From Pirellulales bacterium (GTDB lineage: Bacteria; Planctomycetota; Planctomycetia; Pirellulales; JAEUIK01), in assembly GCA_019745975.1 (NCBI GenBank), contig JAIESQ010000107.1:1-56802 (forward strand): a DNA stretch of 56,802 nucleotides, read 5' to 3'. Below, in pieces: positions 26,567-35,706 of this stretch. The position numbers and the translations under genes were made by a program. The notes below the pieces were generated by a model. It made no database searches and was not told where the DNA came from. It worked only from the letters and a program-made list of their open reading frames with translations. Positions within the stretch are counted from its first letter, which is position 1. Each line of letters starts with the position of its first letter.

Positions 26567-27385
26567 CTAGCCGCGCCACGGATTGTAATCGGTTTCCACG
26601 CGATCGAGCTCGCGCACGAGCGCCTGCCATTGGAACGGATACCGCCCTGATTGCGTCAGTACGGCACGGCTCTGTCGAACAATCTCGGGCGGGGGTACCT
26701 GCGGGCGAATCGTCGTCGCCAGCACGCGCAAGTTCACCGCACAGGTGCGCTCCATGTCGAGCATGTCGATCAGCGCCTGTTCGACCGTCGCGGCCGCGGT
26801 CAGCAGTCCGTGGTTCGCCAGAATCAGTGCACGGCGATCACCCAGCGCCGCGACAATGGCTTCGGCTTGATTCTCCTCAATCACAATCCCCGTGTATTCG
26901 GAATAAAGCGCATGATCTTCGAAGAACGAACAACCCGTCTGGTCCAACGGTTCGAGTAGCATCCCCAACGCACTATACGCGCTGCCCGCGGGCGGATGCG
27001 TGTGGACCGCACAATTGACCTCGGGCCGCGCCCGATGAATGGCCGAGTGAATGCAAAAGCCTGCCCGGTTGATCACCGGCCAGCCGTCGATGATCTCGCC
27101 GTCGTGATTGACGATCGGCAAATTGTCGGCGCGGACCTCGCTGAACAGCATGCCGAACGGGTTGACCCAGAAATAACCGGGCGCCCCCGGAATGCGCAAA
27201 CTGATGTGGCCCGCAATGCCATCGTCGAGCCCCTTGCGCGCCAGAATGCGATATGCCGCCGCTAGCTTCACGCGCTCGTCGCGGGCCTCGGAACTGTTGG
27301 CCTGCTCGATCACGCGTTGTCGCTCGGGTGAGTCAGTCGCAGCAGTCTGCTGCAGGATGCGAGTGGGATCTAAAGTGGTACTCAT
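26567..27385 (-). CDS. Class II aldolase/adducin-family protein
   Basis: 272 aa. Class II aldolase fold: LAAAYRILARKGLDDGIAGHISLRI near residue 40, the phosphate/substrate loop ending VNPFGMLFSEV, zinc ligands in AVHTHPPAGS near 120, and a third His in LANHGLLTA near 185. The family includes fuculose-phosphate aldolase and decarboxylating or epimerising relatives; the slightly longer N-terminus resembles adducin-type members of unknown substrate. ATG at 27385 is chosen because AGGAG lies about 12 bases upstream; the frame extends further but is not protein-like. Divergent from the heme-c/DUF1549 gene. Confidence 0.87.
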   Translation of the reverse strand: MSTTLDPTRILQQTAATDSPERQRVIEQANSSEARDERVKLAAAYRILARKGLDDGIAGHISLRIPGAPGYFWVNPFGMLFSEVRADNLPIVNHDGEIIDGWPVINRAGFCIHSAIHRARPEVNCAVHTHPPAGSAYSALGMLLEPLDQTGCSFFEDHALYSEYTGIVIEENQAEAIVAALGDRRALILANHGLLTAAATVEQALIDMLDMERTCAVNLRVLATTIRPQVPPPEIVRQSRAVLTQSGRYPFQWQALVRELDRVETDYNPWRG

Positions 27386-27751
27386 TGAACGAATCACTCC
27401 TGACGAGTCGAGCAAATCTCCCGCAAATGAGCCAGCGCCCGATGCACCGATCGAACCGGCTCGACGGCAATCATCGCCAACTTTGTCAAGCTGCGCTCGA
27501 CAAGTCAACTAGTTCGCTGGCATCCGGCGGAACGCACCGGCCTCGAGGGAAACCCCGACAGTGTGCCGGCTGGCCGCCCGCGGTGCCACCGCGGAACGCA
27601 GTTGCGCGGCTTGACAGCCAACGGCAAGCCTCACGACCGGGGATGGGATGGTGCCCACGACTCAGGCAATACTTGGTTCGCTGCGCCGGTAGTCGTAAAA
27701 TCAGGGGACTTCCCTGGGAAGCCTTGGCAAGATGCTCGGAGATGCCGACCC
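27386..27751. other. 366-bp divergent intergenic region with one hairpin
   Basis: It separates the aldolase (minus) from the heme-c protein (plus) and should hold both promoters. CCGCGGT (27578-27584) and ACCGCGG (27588-27594) make a perfect 7-bp hairpin with loop GCC. No promoter boxes can be assigned with confidence, and nothing else is recognisable. Confidence 0.5.
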
Positions 27752-30148
27752 ATGCTCGAGCAGTCGCTTCACCAAACAATGCGGATCGCCTGTCGATCGG
27801 TCCTCGGTGGGCTGATCGGATGGGCGCCGTCATTGGCCCTGGCCGAGGACGACTCTCAGCATTTCGAGAAGCACGTTCGGCCGATTCTCGTCGACCGCTG
27901 CGAGGCGTGTCATTCGGGCGCCAAAGGCAAAACTAGCGGCGGCCTCGCGCTCGACACGCGCGATGGCTGGGTCAAGGGAGGCGATAGCGGTCCGCCAATC
28001 GTGCCGGGCAAGCCCGACGAGAGCTTGCTGATCCAGGCGGTACGCTATCACGACGACGGTCCGCAAATGCCGCCGGACGAAGGAGGCGGCAAGCTCTCCG
28101 AGTCACAGATCGCGGCGCTCGCCGAGTGGGTGGCGCGGGGAGCGATCGACCCCCGTGCGGCCGCAGCCCGAATCGGCGGCATGACGCCGGACGAGGCACG
28201 CCAGTGGTGGGCGTTCCAGCCGCTTCGCAAGGCCGAGCCACCGGCGGTGCGCGACCCGGCCTGGCCTCGATGCGACATCGACAATTTCATTCTTGCAGAA
28301 CTGGAGAAGCAGCAACTTGCTCCGGCAGGCATGGCCGATCGGCGAACGCTGTTGCGGCGGGCGACATTCGACTTGACCGGTCTGCCGCCGACGCCCGCGG
28401 AGGTCGAAGCCTTCGCCAGCGACGCGGACCCTGATGCCTTCGAGCGTGTCGTTAACCGGCTGCTCGATTCGCCGGCCTACGGCGAGCGCTGGGCGCGCCA
28501 CTGGCTCGATGTCGTCCGCTACGCCGACTTCTACGACGCCAACCCCGCCACGCGCACCGCCAGTTGCGAACTAACCGAAGCCTGGCGCTACCGCGATTGG
28601 GTAGTCGAGGCACTCAACAGCGATATACCGTACGATCGCTTCGTCGTGCATCAAATCGCCGGCGACCTACTCCCCAGCCCGACCTGCGAAGAGGTCTATC
28701 CGGCGGGCTTGATCGCGACCACGTTCTTGTCGAACGGCGTGTGGGACCGCGGCGATGCCGACAAAGAGAAGATCATCAGCGATATGGTCGATGACAATAT
28801 CGACGTGATCGGCAAGACCTTTATGGGCCTAACGCTCGGCTGCGCTCGTTGTCACGATCACAAGTTCGACCCGATCACCACCGAGGACTACTACGCCCTG
28901 GCCGGCATCTTCTACAGCTCGCACATCCTCAAGGAACTAGGGGCCAAGGGGGGCGAGTACACGATGAACCGCGTGCCGCTCGTGCCGGCGGCGGTGGTCG
29001 CGCGGCGCGCGGAGTTCGAGCAACAACTGGCCGATCTAAACGCCTGCATCAAGAAGCTCGACGAAGCAAAACCGCCTGAGAATAATGTGGCTGGCGCCGC
29101 GGGAGCGGGCGACGCCGATCGCGCGGCACTCGTTGCCCAGCGCGATCAGCTCGAACGCGAGATGCCGCCGCCGATACCACTGGCGATGGCCGTGCAAGAA
29201 GGTGGCATGCCGGGGGGGCTCTTCCCATCGATTCAAGACGTGCCGATTCACATTCGCGGTAGTTACGCGAAGCTCGGACCCGTGGTGCCTCGCCGTTTGC
29301 CAAAAATGCTGGCCGGCGACGATCAGCCGCCGATGACCAGTGGCAGCGGCCGAAAGCAGTTGGCCGATTGGATCGTCGCGGCCGACAACCCGCTCACGCC
29401 CCGCGTGATTGTCAATCGCGTCTGGCAGTGGCACTTTGGCGCGGGACTGGTCCGCACGCCGAGCAATTTCGGCAAGCTGGGCCAGCGGCCGACACGCCCG
29501 GAACTGCTCGACTATCTGGCGGCGAAGTTCGTTGCCGAGGGCTGGTCCCTCAAGCGACTGCACCGGCGCATCATGCTGTCGGCGACGTATCAGCAAGCCA
29601 GCCTCGCGACGGGCGACGCGAGCGTTCGAGACCCCGAGAACCGCTGGCTAGCCCGATTCTCCGCGCGCCGCCTGGAAGCCGAACCGATCCGCGACGCGAT
29701 GTTGTCAGTCTCTGGTCAACTCGATCAAACTAGAGGCGGCCCCGCCGGCGACGACCTGACGATCCGTCGCCGTTCGCTCTATGTGCAGACCGCCCGCTGG
29801 GATCGCAGCGGCTACGCCATGCTGTTCGACGCGGCCAATCCCGACGCTTCGACCGAGCAACGGACCGTGAGTACCGTGGCGCCGCAAGCGCTACTATTGC
29901 TCAATCACCCATTCGTGCTCGAACAGGCCCGCCAGTTGGCCGCGCGGTTGCTCAAAGAAGTCTCGTCCGATGATGGCGCGCGCCTGAAGTATGCCTATCG
30001 ACTGCTGTTCGGGCGATTGCCCAGCGAAGACGAGGTCGCGGTCGCGCGCGGAATTCTGCAATCGGGCGGCGCAAACGACCCGGTAGCGGCCTGGGCCGAT
30101 CTGGCACACGTGCTGTTGTGCAGTAATGAATTCGTCTATCTCGATTAA
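27752..30148 (+). CDS. Heme-c/DUF1549/DUF1553 planctomycete surface protein
   Basis: About 798 aa, exported by a signal peptide (SVLGGLIGWAPSLALAED). A cytochrome-c-like domain (about 25-120) has the heme motif CEACH and a likely Met ligand in GPQMPPDE. DUF1549 (about 150-370) contains TFDLTGLPPTPAEVEAF and LGCARCHDHKFDP, a second CxxCH. DUF1553 (about 510-790) contains NRVWQWHFGAGLVRTPSNFG and a closing LLCSNEFVYLD. Two CxxCH sites fit a covalently bound heme protein. ATG at 27752 or 27779 are both reasonable. The next gene, a DUF1501 25 bp downstream, is its usual partner; such pairs are linked by comparative genomics to polysaccharide degradation, though the mechanism is unproven. Confidence 0.9.
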   Translation: MLEQSLHQTMRIACRSVLGGLIGWAPSLALAEDDSQHFEKHVRPILVDRCEACHSGAKGKTSGGLALDTRDGWVKGGDSGPPIVPGKPDESLLIQAVRYHDDGPQMPPDEGGGKLSESQIAALAEWVARGAIDPRAAAARIGGMTPDEARQWWAFQPLRKAEPPAVRDPAWPRCDIDNFILAELEKQQLAPAGMADRRTLLRRATFDLTGLPPTPAEVEAFASDADPDAFERVVNRLLDSPAYGERWARHWLDVVRYADFYDANPATRTASCELTEAWRYRDWVVEALNSDIPYDRFVVHQIAGDLLPSPTCEEVYPAGLIATTFLSNGVWDRGDADKEKIISDMVDDNIDVIGKTFMGLTLGCARCHDHKFDPITTEDYYALAGIFYSSHILKELGAKGGEYTMNRVPLVPAAVVARRAEFEQQLADLNACIKKLDEAKPPENNVAGAAGAGDADRAALVAQRDQLEREMPPPIPLAMAVQEGGMPGGLFPSIQDVPIHIRGSYAKLGPVVPRRLPKMLAGDDQPPMTSGSGRKQLADWIVAADNPLTPRVIVNRVWQWHFGAGLVRTPSNFGKLGQRPTRPELLDYLAAKFVAEGWSLKRLHRRIMLSATYQQASLATGDASVRDPENRWLARFSARRLEAEPIRDAMLSVSGQLDQTRGGPAGDDLTIRRRSLYVQTARWDRSGYAMLFDAANPDASTEQRTVSTVAPQALLLLNHPFVLEQARQLAARLLKEVSSDDGARLKYAYRLLFGRLPSEDEVAVARGILQSGGANDPVAAWADLAHVLLCSNEFVYLD

Positions 30149-30173
30149 ATCGAAACAGCCGCTGGAGCGCACA

Positions 30174-31589
30174 ATGAGCAGCGAAGTAACGATCTCGCGT
30201 CGCCAAGCGCTGCAACGAGCCGGTTGTGGTTTCGGGCTGCTGGCGTTGGCCGATTTGTTAGCGGGCGAAGCGCGGGCCGGCACGTCGGTGAGCGATGACC
30301 GCGCCGCGCATCCCTATGCCGTTCGCGCGCCACACTATGCCGCGCGGGCCAAGCGAGTAATTTTTTTGTATATGCCGGGCGGCCCGTCGCACGTCGATTT
30401 ATTCGATCCGAAGCCGCGGCTGGCGGCCGACAATGGCAAGCCACTCCCCTTCGAAAAACCGAAGCTGGAGCGCACCAAGACCGGCAATCTCTTGGCCTCT
30501 CCGTGGAAATTCGCGCGCCACGGCGAGTCGGGCATCGAAATCAGCGAGTTGTTGCCGCACACCGCCCGCTGCGTCAATCAACTGTGCGTGATCCGTTCGC
30601 TGTTGGCCGACAACATCAATCACACCGGCGCGGCATTGCAGATGTGTACTGGCGAGCAGGCGTTTTCGCGGCCGAGCATCGGCTCGTGGCTCACCTACGG
30701 GCTCGGCACCGAAAACCAAAACTTGCCCGGGTTCGTTGTCGTCTGCCCCGCGGCGGTGTTCCAGGGGGCGCAGCTTTGGGCGTCGAGCTTCTTGCCCAGT
30801 GCGTACCAGGGAACGTTGGTCCGCGACCCGAAACAGCCAATTGCCAATCTCGGCGATCCGACAGGCGATCTAGCGCGTCAGCGGGCGAAGCTCGACGCGC
30901 TGCGACAACTGAATGAAATGCACAAGCGCGACCGCGCGATCGAAAGCCAACTCGACGCGCGGATTGCCTCGTTCGAGTTGGCGTTTCGCATGCAGCGCGA
31001 CGCGCCCGAAGCGTTCGACCTGGCGAGCGAAAGCGCGGCGACGCAGCGGTTGTATGGCATCGATAGCCCGGTCACCGACCTGTTCGCGCGGCAGTGCCTG
31101 CTGGCCAGGCGCCTTGTCGAGCGGGGCGTGCGGTTCGTGCAATTATTCGATGCGCCGATGAACAACGCCTGGGACCACCACAACGGCTTGCGCGAGAGTC
31201 TGCCGGCACGGTGCCTGGCGGTCGACCAACCTATCGCCGCGCTACTTACCGACTTGAAAGCCCGCGGGCTGCTCGACGAGACCCTGGTGCTCTGGGGAGG
31301 CGAGTTCGGCCGCACGCCGACTGCCGAGGGAAGCAACGGCCGCGAGCATCATCCGTTTGGCTTCACGATGTGGATGGCTGGCGGCGGCGTGCGCGGCGGC
31401 ATGGTGCATGGGGCGACCGACGAGTTTGGCTGGCACGCGATCGACAACATCGTGCACGTCCACGATCTGCACGCGACGATTCTGCACCTGATGGGCTTCG
31501 ATCACGAGCGGCTGACCTATCGCTACGGCGGACGCGACTACCGCCTGACCGACGTGCATGGACACGTGGTCCGCCAGATTCTGGCCTGA
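30174..31589 (+). CDS. DUF1501 domain protein, partner of heme-c/DUF1549 protein
   Basis: 471 aa. The ATG at 30174 has GGAG seven bases upstream and lies 25 bp after the previous stop. The N-terminus ISRRQALQRAGCGFGLLALADL is a Tat-type signal. Family blocks include YMPGGPSHVDLFDPKP, MCTGEQAF, LLARRLVERGVRFVQLFDAP near 330, WGGEFGRTP near 395, and HHPFGFTMWMAGGG. Compared with the three solo DUF1501 proteins at 8-14 kb, it has the longer spacer typical of paired forms. It is convergent with the methyltransferase gene, 12 bp apart. Confidence 0.92.
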   Translation: MSSEVTISRRQALQRAGCGFGLLALADLLAGEARAGTSVSDDRAAHPYAVRAPHYAARAKRVIFLYMPGGPSHVDLFDPKPRLAADNGKPLPFEKPKLERTKTGNLLASPWKFARHGESGIEISELLPHTARCVNQLCVIRSLLADNINHTGAALQMCTGEQAFSRPSIGSWLTYGLGTENQNLPGFVVVCPAAVFQGAQLWASSFLPSAYQGTLVRDPKQPIANLGDPTGDLARQRAKLDALRQLNEMHKRDRAIESQLDARIASFELAFRMQRDAPEAFDLASESAATQRLYGIDSPVTDLFARQCLLARRLVERGVRFVQLFDAPMNNAWDHHNGLRESLPARCLAVDQPIAALLTDLKARGLLDETLVLWGGEFGRTPTAEGSNGREHHPFGFTMWMAGGGVRGGMVHGATDEFGWHAIDNIVHVHDLHATILHLMGFDHERLTYRYGGRDYRLTDVHGHVVRQILA

Positions 31590-31601
31590 CAACGCGGTCG
31601 G

Positions 31602-32465
31602 TCAGATCGGCAGGCGGCTGAAGCCACGGCGAAGAAGTACGGCGTCAACTCGCGCAGCGCCTTGCAACTGCAGAGGTTGCCAGCGGCGGGAATCGCGGGG
31701 CGAATGCCGGCTCGCTGGTAGCCAGTGTGCTTGTTGCCAGGGAATCGGCCAGCAACATCCGCCGTGCAGCCCCGTCAGCCCGGCTGCTTCTGCCGCGTTG
31801 GTCAGGTCCTGGAACGTGAACGAAGCGGCCTCGCTGGCGATTGCATCTTGCGATAGTCGCGGGTCGGTGCCGGGTTCCAGGACGCGTATGCCGGCCGGAA
31901 AAGAAGCCTGATTGTGCAGCCGTTGAAAATCCATGATCCAGACCGCACAGCTCCACTTGGCGCGTAACGCGGCGATTTGACGAAGCACCGCGTCCAGTGT
32001 TGCATTGTCGGGCAAGTGGTGCAGTGTCCAGATGGTGCTCACCGCATCAAACGGCTCGGCAAGTAAGTTCTCGGGTAATTGTGATATGTCCGCGTGAACC
32101 AGCCGAATGCGATCTGCGAGGCCCTCTTGTTGCAGCAGTTCGCTCGCGAGTGCGAGCATGTTGGGGGCGAGGTCGACGCCGACCGCCGTGATATCAGGCC
32201 GGCGCTGTGCCAGATACGCCAGCGCCCTCCCCGACCCGCAGCCCAAGTCCAGCAATCGGCCTCCCTCAGGCAGGAGACGATCGAGACAACGCGCACTGAG
32301 ATCGTGCACAGCCCGCATGCCGGACGAAGTCGCTCCGCCGGCATGGAACTGAGCGACCGAATCGGGCTCGTCCATGACCATCGGCTCGAGCTGCCGAGTT
32401 CGCCCGGCGGGGGTTAAGCGTTCCCGCATTGCCAGGATCGGCAACTTCCACAGAGCACGTGGCAT
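31602..32465 (-). CDS. Class I SAM-dependent methyltransferase
   Basis: 287 aa. SAM motif I is LLDLGCGSGRALAYLA near residue 71. The acidic end of strand 2 is VGVDLAP, motif II lies at VHADISQLP, and the post-motif is STIWTLHHLPD. This is the generic UbiE-like methyltransferase fold; the acceptor is unknown. It is on the same strand as the FadL-like porin, 101 bp upstream. Cotranscription is possible but not shown. Confidence 0.85.
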   Translation of the reverse strand: MPRALWKLPILAMRERLTPAGRTRQLEPMVMDEPDSVAQFHAGGATSSGMRAVHDLSARCLDRLLPEGGRLLDLGCGSGRALAYLAQRRPDITAVGVDLAPNMLALASELLQQEGLADRIRLVHADISQLPENLLAEPFDAVSTIWTLHHLPDNATLDAVLRQIAALRAKWSCAVWIMDFQRLHNQASFPAGIRVLEPGTDPRLSQDAIASEAASFTFQDLTNAAEAAGLTGLHGGCCWPIPWQQAHWLPASRHSPRDSRRWQPLQLQGAARVDAVLLRRGFSRLPI

Positions 32466-32566
32466 GGCGCACCGCGACTGCGACTACAGTTCAGCCTGGG
32501 TGCAATATAATGTCGTGAGCGCCGCCAGTGCGACTCGAGTAACGACGAGCCGCCAACTGCGCGCCG

Positions 32567-33913
32567 CTAGTACAGCACCTGCACGCCCACGGTGATCTGG
32601 TCGACCGTCGTCTTGCTGGTGACGCTCGTCCCCGGGATCGAGCCGAACGGCGTTTGATACGGGCCGGTGAGTTGCCCTTCGAAGCCGTGCGTCCAGGCCA
32701 CGTTGCCATAGGTCCGCCGGCCGAAGCGGATCGACGCGCCGAGACTCAGGAAGTGCTGCATGATCAGCGGCGTGCCGATATTGAAGAACTCTTGCGAGGA
32801 GGGAATCGGGTTTTCGATGTAGGTATAACCGCCGAGCAGCGCGAGGCGGTCGGTCAGTTGGTATCGCAGGCCGTTCGCCACGCCGAACACGCTCTTCCAG
32901 CCGAGCCCGGCCACGGCCCCAGTGGGCAAGAAGCCCGCGGCGCTGAAGCCGTCGGCCCCGGCGTAGTCGAAGTAGCGCACGTCGATTGCATAGACCAACC
33001 GCTCGAATCCGGTGTAAGCGGCCCCAATCGAAATGATTGACGGCAGGTCAAACTGCAAGCGATTGAAGACCGGGTTGCCGAGCACGTCGTTCGAGTTGTA
33101 ATGCAGCGGCTCGAACCACTGCTTGCTCTTGTAGCTGGCGCCGAACTGCCAGCCGAGGTCGGTCACATAGAACAGGCCGCATTGAAAACCGCCACCCCAC
33201 GTGTAACGCGAGCCGGTTCCCGGCCCGTAGTTGGGTACGCCGCCGACGAAATTTGGCGGCGCGAGGAACAACGGATCGGCCTGCACGTTGGCCAGATCGA
33301 TGTTCGGTGCTAAACCGATCGAGAGCCGATCGGTGAGCGCGTAGGCGACGGTCAGTGCTACTTGGTAGATCTCGGCCTTGGCATAGACGCGGCCCACCCC
33401 GATGCCAAAGGGTGGCTGCGGCGTGAGGATCGGATTCGCCGTCAGGGGGTTGGCCAGCGAGCTGGCCGGATAGTTCGAGCTAAAGCCGCCAACGCCATAG
33501 ACGCCGATACCGAAGGTCCAGGGCGAATTCGGATTGCGACCCACCCACGACATCGTGGGAACCGGCGTGACGCCCGACTCTCCGGGAGTGGATCCCGACA
33601 AGCCAAAGGCTTGCGAGTCGAGCGACATGGTCGGCAGGATCGCGCCCAGGGCGATCTGCATTTCCGAGCGGCGGAGTCCGCTGATCGAGGCGGAGTTCCA
33701 GTTCAGGGCGCCGGCCGAGTCGATCGGCGCCGCGACGGCCGCTCCGCCCATCGCCTGATTGATCGGTCCGGTGCCGGTCAGGAAGATGCCTTGCGCTTGC
33801 GTCTGCCGCGGCGCGAGTGCCGAGACGGCCAGCCAGGCGCCCGCGGCGACCAATACCCAACGAACCATGTTCTCAAATCGACGACTCGACAAAGCTGCCA
33901 GCAAACTGCGCAT
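32567..33913 (-). CDS. FadL/OmpP1-like outer-membrane beta-barrel
   Basis: About 448 aa, exported (VLVAAGAWLAVSAL leader, cleavage near QTQAQG). The mature N-terminus FLTGTGPINQAMGGAAVAAPIDS, then ALNWNSAS, matches the FadL/OmpP1/TodX opening that forms the hatch. The rest alternates aromatic and Gly-rich strands and ends in a hydrophobic beta strand with terminal Tyr (VGVQVLY), the outer-membrane sorting signal. FadL proteins admit long-chain fatty acids or other hydrophobic compounds. ATG at 33913 is preferred; 33868 is an alternative. It sits near several lipid-linked genes but has no fixed partner here. Confidence 0.85.
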   Translation of the reverse strand: MRSLLAALSSRRFENMVRWVLVAAGAWLAVSALAPRQTQAQGIFLTGTGPINQAMGGAAVAAPIDSAGALNWNSASISGLRRSEMQIALGAILPTMSLDSQAFGLSGSTPGESGVTPVPTMSWVGRNPNSPWTFGIGVYGVGGFSSNYPASSLANPLTANPILTPQPPFGIGVGRVYAKAEIYQVALTVAYALTDRLSIGLAPNIDLANVQADPLFLAPPNFVGGVPNYGPGTGSRYTWGGGFQCGLFYVTDLGWQFGASYKSKQWFEPLHYNSNDVLGNPVFNRLQFDLPSIISIGAAYTGFERLVYAIDVRYFDYAGADGFSAAGFLPTGAVAGLGWKSVFGVANGLRYQLTDRLALLGGYTYIENPIPSSQEFFNIGTPLIMQHFLSLGASIRFGRRTYGNVAWTHGFEGQLTGPYQTPFGSIPGTSVTSKTTVDQITVGVQVLY

Positions 33914-34087
33914 CGACCACCCAATCCGCGCGAAATGAAAAGCAGGTGCCAGACAATGCCCCGTGCAAGTCGTATCGGATGGGCTTTGTGTCACGAATCA
34001 ATCCAACGGGGGGCGGTCGCGCACCGCCAAACTGCGGTTCGCCGGTCCTGTCGGTCGGGCAAACTTTGACGACAGCGTGTCGCCAGC

Positions 34088-35161
34088 TTACACGAGTGCT
34101 GGCTGCACGGCGGGCGGCGCGGCAGCTAGCGGCGCGGCCGTCGCTTCTGGCGACGCGTTCAATAAATTGGCTACGCGCGTGAACTCGTCCTCGCGACGAC
34201 GGAACGCCTCGACGACGTCCGGGTCAAAATGGGAGCCGCTACCGTCAAAGATGATCTGCCGCGCCTGGGCGTGCCCCATCTTTGCCTTATAGATCCGCCG
34301 CGAGGTCAGGGCGTCGTAGACGTCGGCCAAGGCCGTCAAGCGGCCGCAAAGTGGAATCTCGCGCTCCCGCAAGCCGAAGGGATAGCCTGATCCATCCCAG
34401 CGTTCGTGGTGCGTGAAAGCGATGTCGCGCGCCATGGAGAGATAGCGGGCCTCGGGATGTGCCATGGTCACGGCCTGCAGCGTCTCGCCACCAATCGTGG
34501 TGTGCTGCTTCATCACCTCGAACTCTTCCGGCGTGAGCGGACCGGGCTTCAGCAGCACGCTATCCGGAATGCCCACCTTGCCGATGTCGTGCAAGGGGGA
34601 GGTTAAATAGAGCAACTGGATATATTCGCCGTCGATTTCGTCGTGATACTCGGGCCACGCGGAGAGCTCCTGCGCGAGAATGCGGCAGTATTCGCGAATG
34701 CGATCCAAGTGCATGCCGGTATCGTTATCGCGCGATTCGGTCAGCTTGGCCATGGCGAACAACAGCACGTCGCGGCTTTCCAGCGAGAGAATTCGCTCGG
34801 CCGTGCGTAGCCGCACGCGCAGTTCTTCTGGATGATAGGGCTTGCTGAGAAAGTCGTCGGCCCCCGCCCGCAACCCTTCGACGACGTGATCGATGCCGTC
34901 GAACAGGGTGACGAGCATGATGTAGACGTAGGCGTTCCACTCGCGGGCGCGAACCTGGCGGCAGAGTTCGTCGCCGTTCATTTCGGGCATTTCCCAATCG
35001 GACACGACGATGCGGTATTGTCCGCTGCGGAGCAATTCCAGCGCTTCTCGGCCGTTGCTGGCCGTGGTCACGGCGTACCCGTAGCACGTCAGCGTGGCGC
35101 TGAGAAACTCGGAGGAGACGCAGTCGTCCTCAACGACAAGCACCCGCATCTGTTCGGACAT
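34088..35161 (-). CDS. Response regulator with HD-GYP phosphodiesterase domain
   Basis: 357 aa. Receiver domain (about 5-120): LVVEDD, phospho-acceptor Asp in VVSDWEMPEMNG, and Lys in FLSKPY. HD-GYP domain (about 140-325): LHDIGKVGIPD, HERWDGSGYP and LTALADVYDALTSRR, all intact, so cyclic-di-GMP hydrolysis is expected. A low-complexity Ala/Pro tail follows. It lies 9 bp after the Hpt gene, which follows the giant hybrid kinase: a full phosphorelay with a c-di-GMP phosphodiesterase as output. Confidence 0.95.
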   Translation of the reverse strand: MSEQMRVLVVEDDCVSSEFLSATLTCYGYAVTTASNGREALELLRSGQYRIVVSDWEMPEMNGDELCRQVRAREWNAYVYIMLVTLFDGIDHVVEGLRAGADDFLSKPYHPEELRVRLRTAERILSLESRDVLLFAMAKLTESRDNDTGMHLDRIREYCRILAQELSAWPEYHDEIDGEYIQLLYLTSPLHDIGKVGIPDSVLLKPGPLTPEEFEVMKQHTTIGGETLQAVTMAHPEARYLSMARDIAFTHHERWDGSGYPFGLREREIPLCGRLTALADVYDALTSRRIYKAKMGHAQARQIIFDGSGSHFDPDVVEAFRRREDEFTRVANLLNASPEATAAPLAAAPPAVQPALV

Positions 35162-35170
35162 AACGCACTG

Positions 35171-35545
35171 CTACGCTTGACGGACAAGTGGTGGCGACGA
35201 CATGGCCTCGGTGAACCGTTGCCATTCCTGGCGAAGTTCGTGCAGACGAGGTCGGGCGGCGTCGAGCGAGCCCTCGCGAAGATCGTTGCGCAGCTCGGTC
35301 GCCCGTCCATGCAAGCGGCCGGCGGCGGCGTTCGCCGAAGCACCGGCGAAACGATGCGAGACCCGCCGCGCCTTCTCGACATCCCCCTGCTCGAAGGCGC
35401 GCTCGAGCTCCGTGAGATCGTCACCGCAGCGATTCTCGAACAGGGTGAGCATCCGCTCAGCAAATTCAAGATTGTTTAAACAGCGCGTCATCAACTCGTT
35501 GAGGTCGATCACGCCTGAAAGGTTTGCCGCATCAATTTTCGCCAT
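35171..35545 (-). CDS. Hpt-domain phosphotransfer protein
   Basis: 124 aa, almost one Hpt domain. The phosphorylatable His is in VSHRFAGASANAAAG near residue 63, matching the HxxKGxSAN pattern although the usual Lys is Phe-Ala. Surrounding helices are highly charged and amphipathic, as expected for the four-helix bundle. It sits between the hybrid kinase and the HD-GYP regulator on the same strand, the ideal place for the relay step from kinase receiver to output regulator. Confidence 0.9.
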   Translation of the reverse strand: MAKIDAANLSGVIDLNELMTRCLNNLEFAERMLTLFENRCGDDLTELERAFEQGDVEKARRVSHRFAGASANAAAGRLHGRATELRNDLREGSLDAARPRLHELRQEWQRFTEAMSSPPLVRQA

Positions 35546-35706
35546 GGTTCCACCGCCTACGTGTCAGGCGAATCCGCCAAAAATCGTTCTTCGGTAACCG
35601 TAACGCCCAATGAACGTTAGTATTACTGGCTAGCTAGTCAAACCACGCGTCACGCTTCGAGCAGCGCCACACGCACATTCGGCACAAACAGCACTTCGCG
35701 TGCCTG

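Noticed and set aside
27752-31589. A novel system in the heme-c/DUF1549 and DUF1501 pair
   Set aside because: This pair is one of the commonest expansions in planctomycete genomes; ordinary here.
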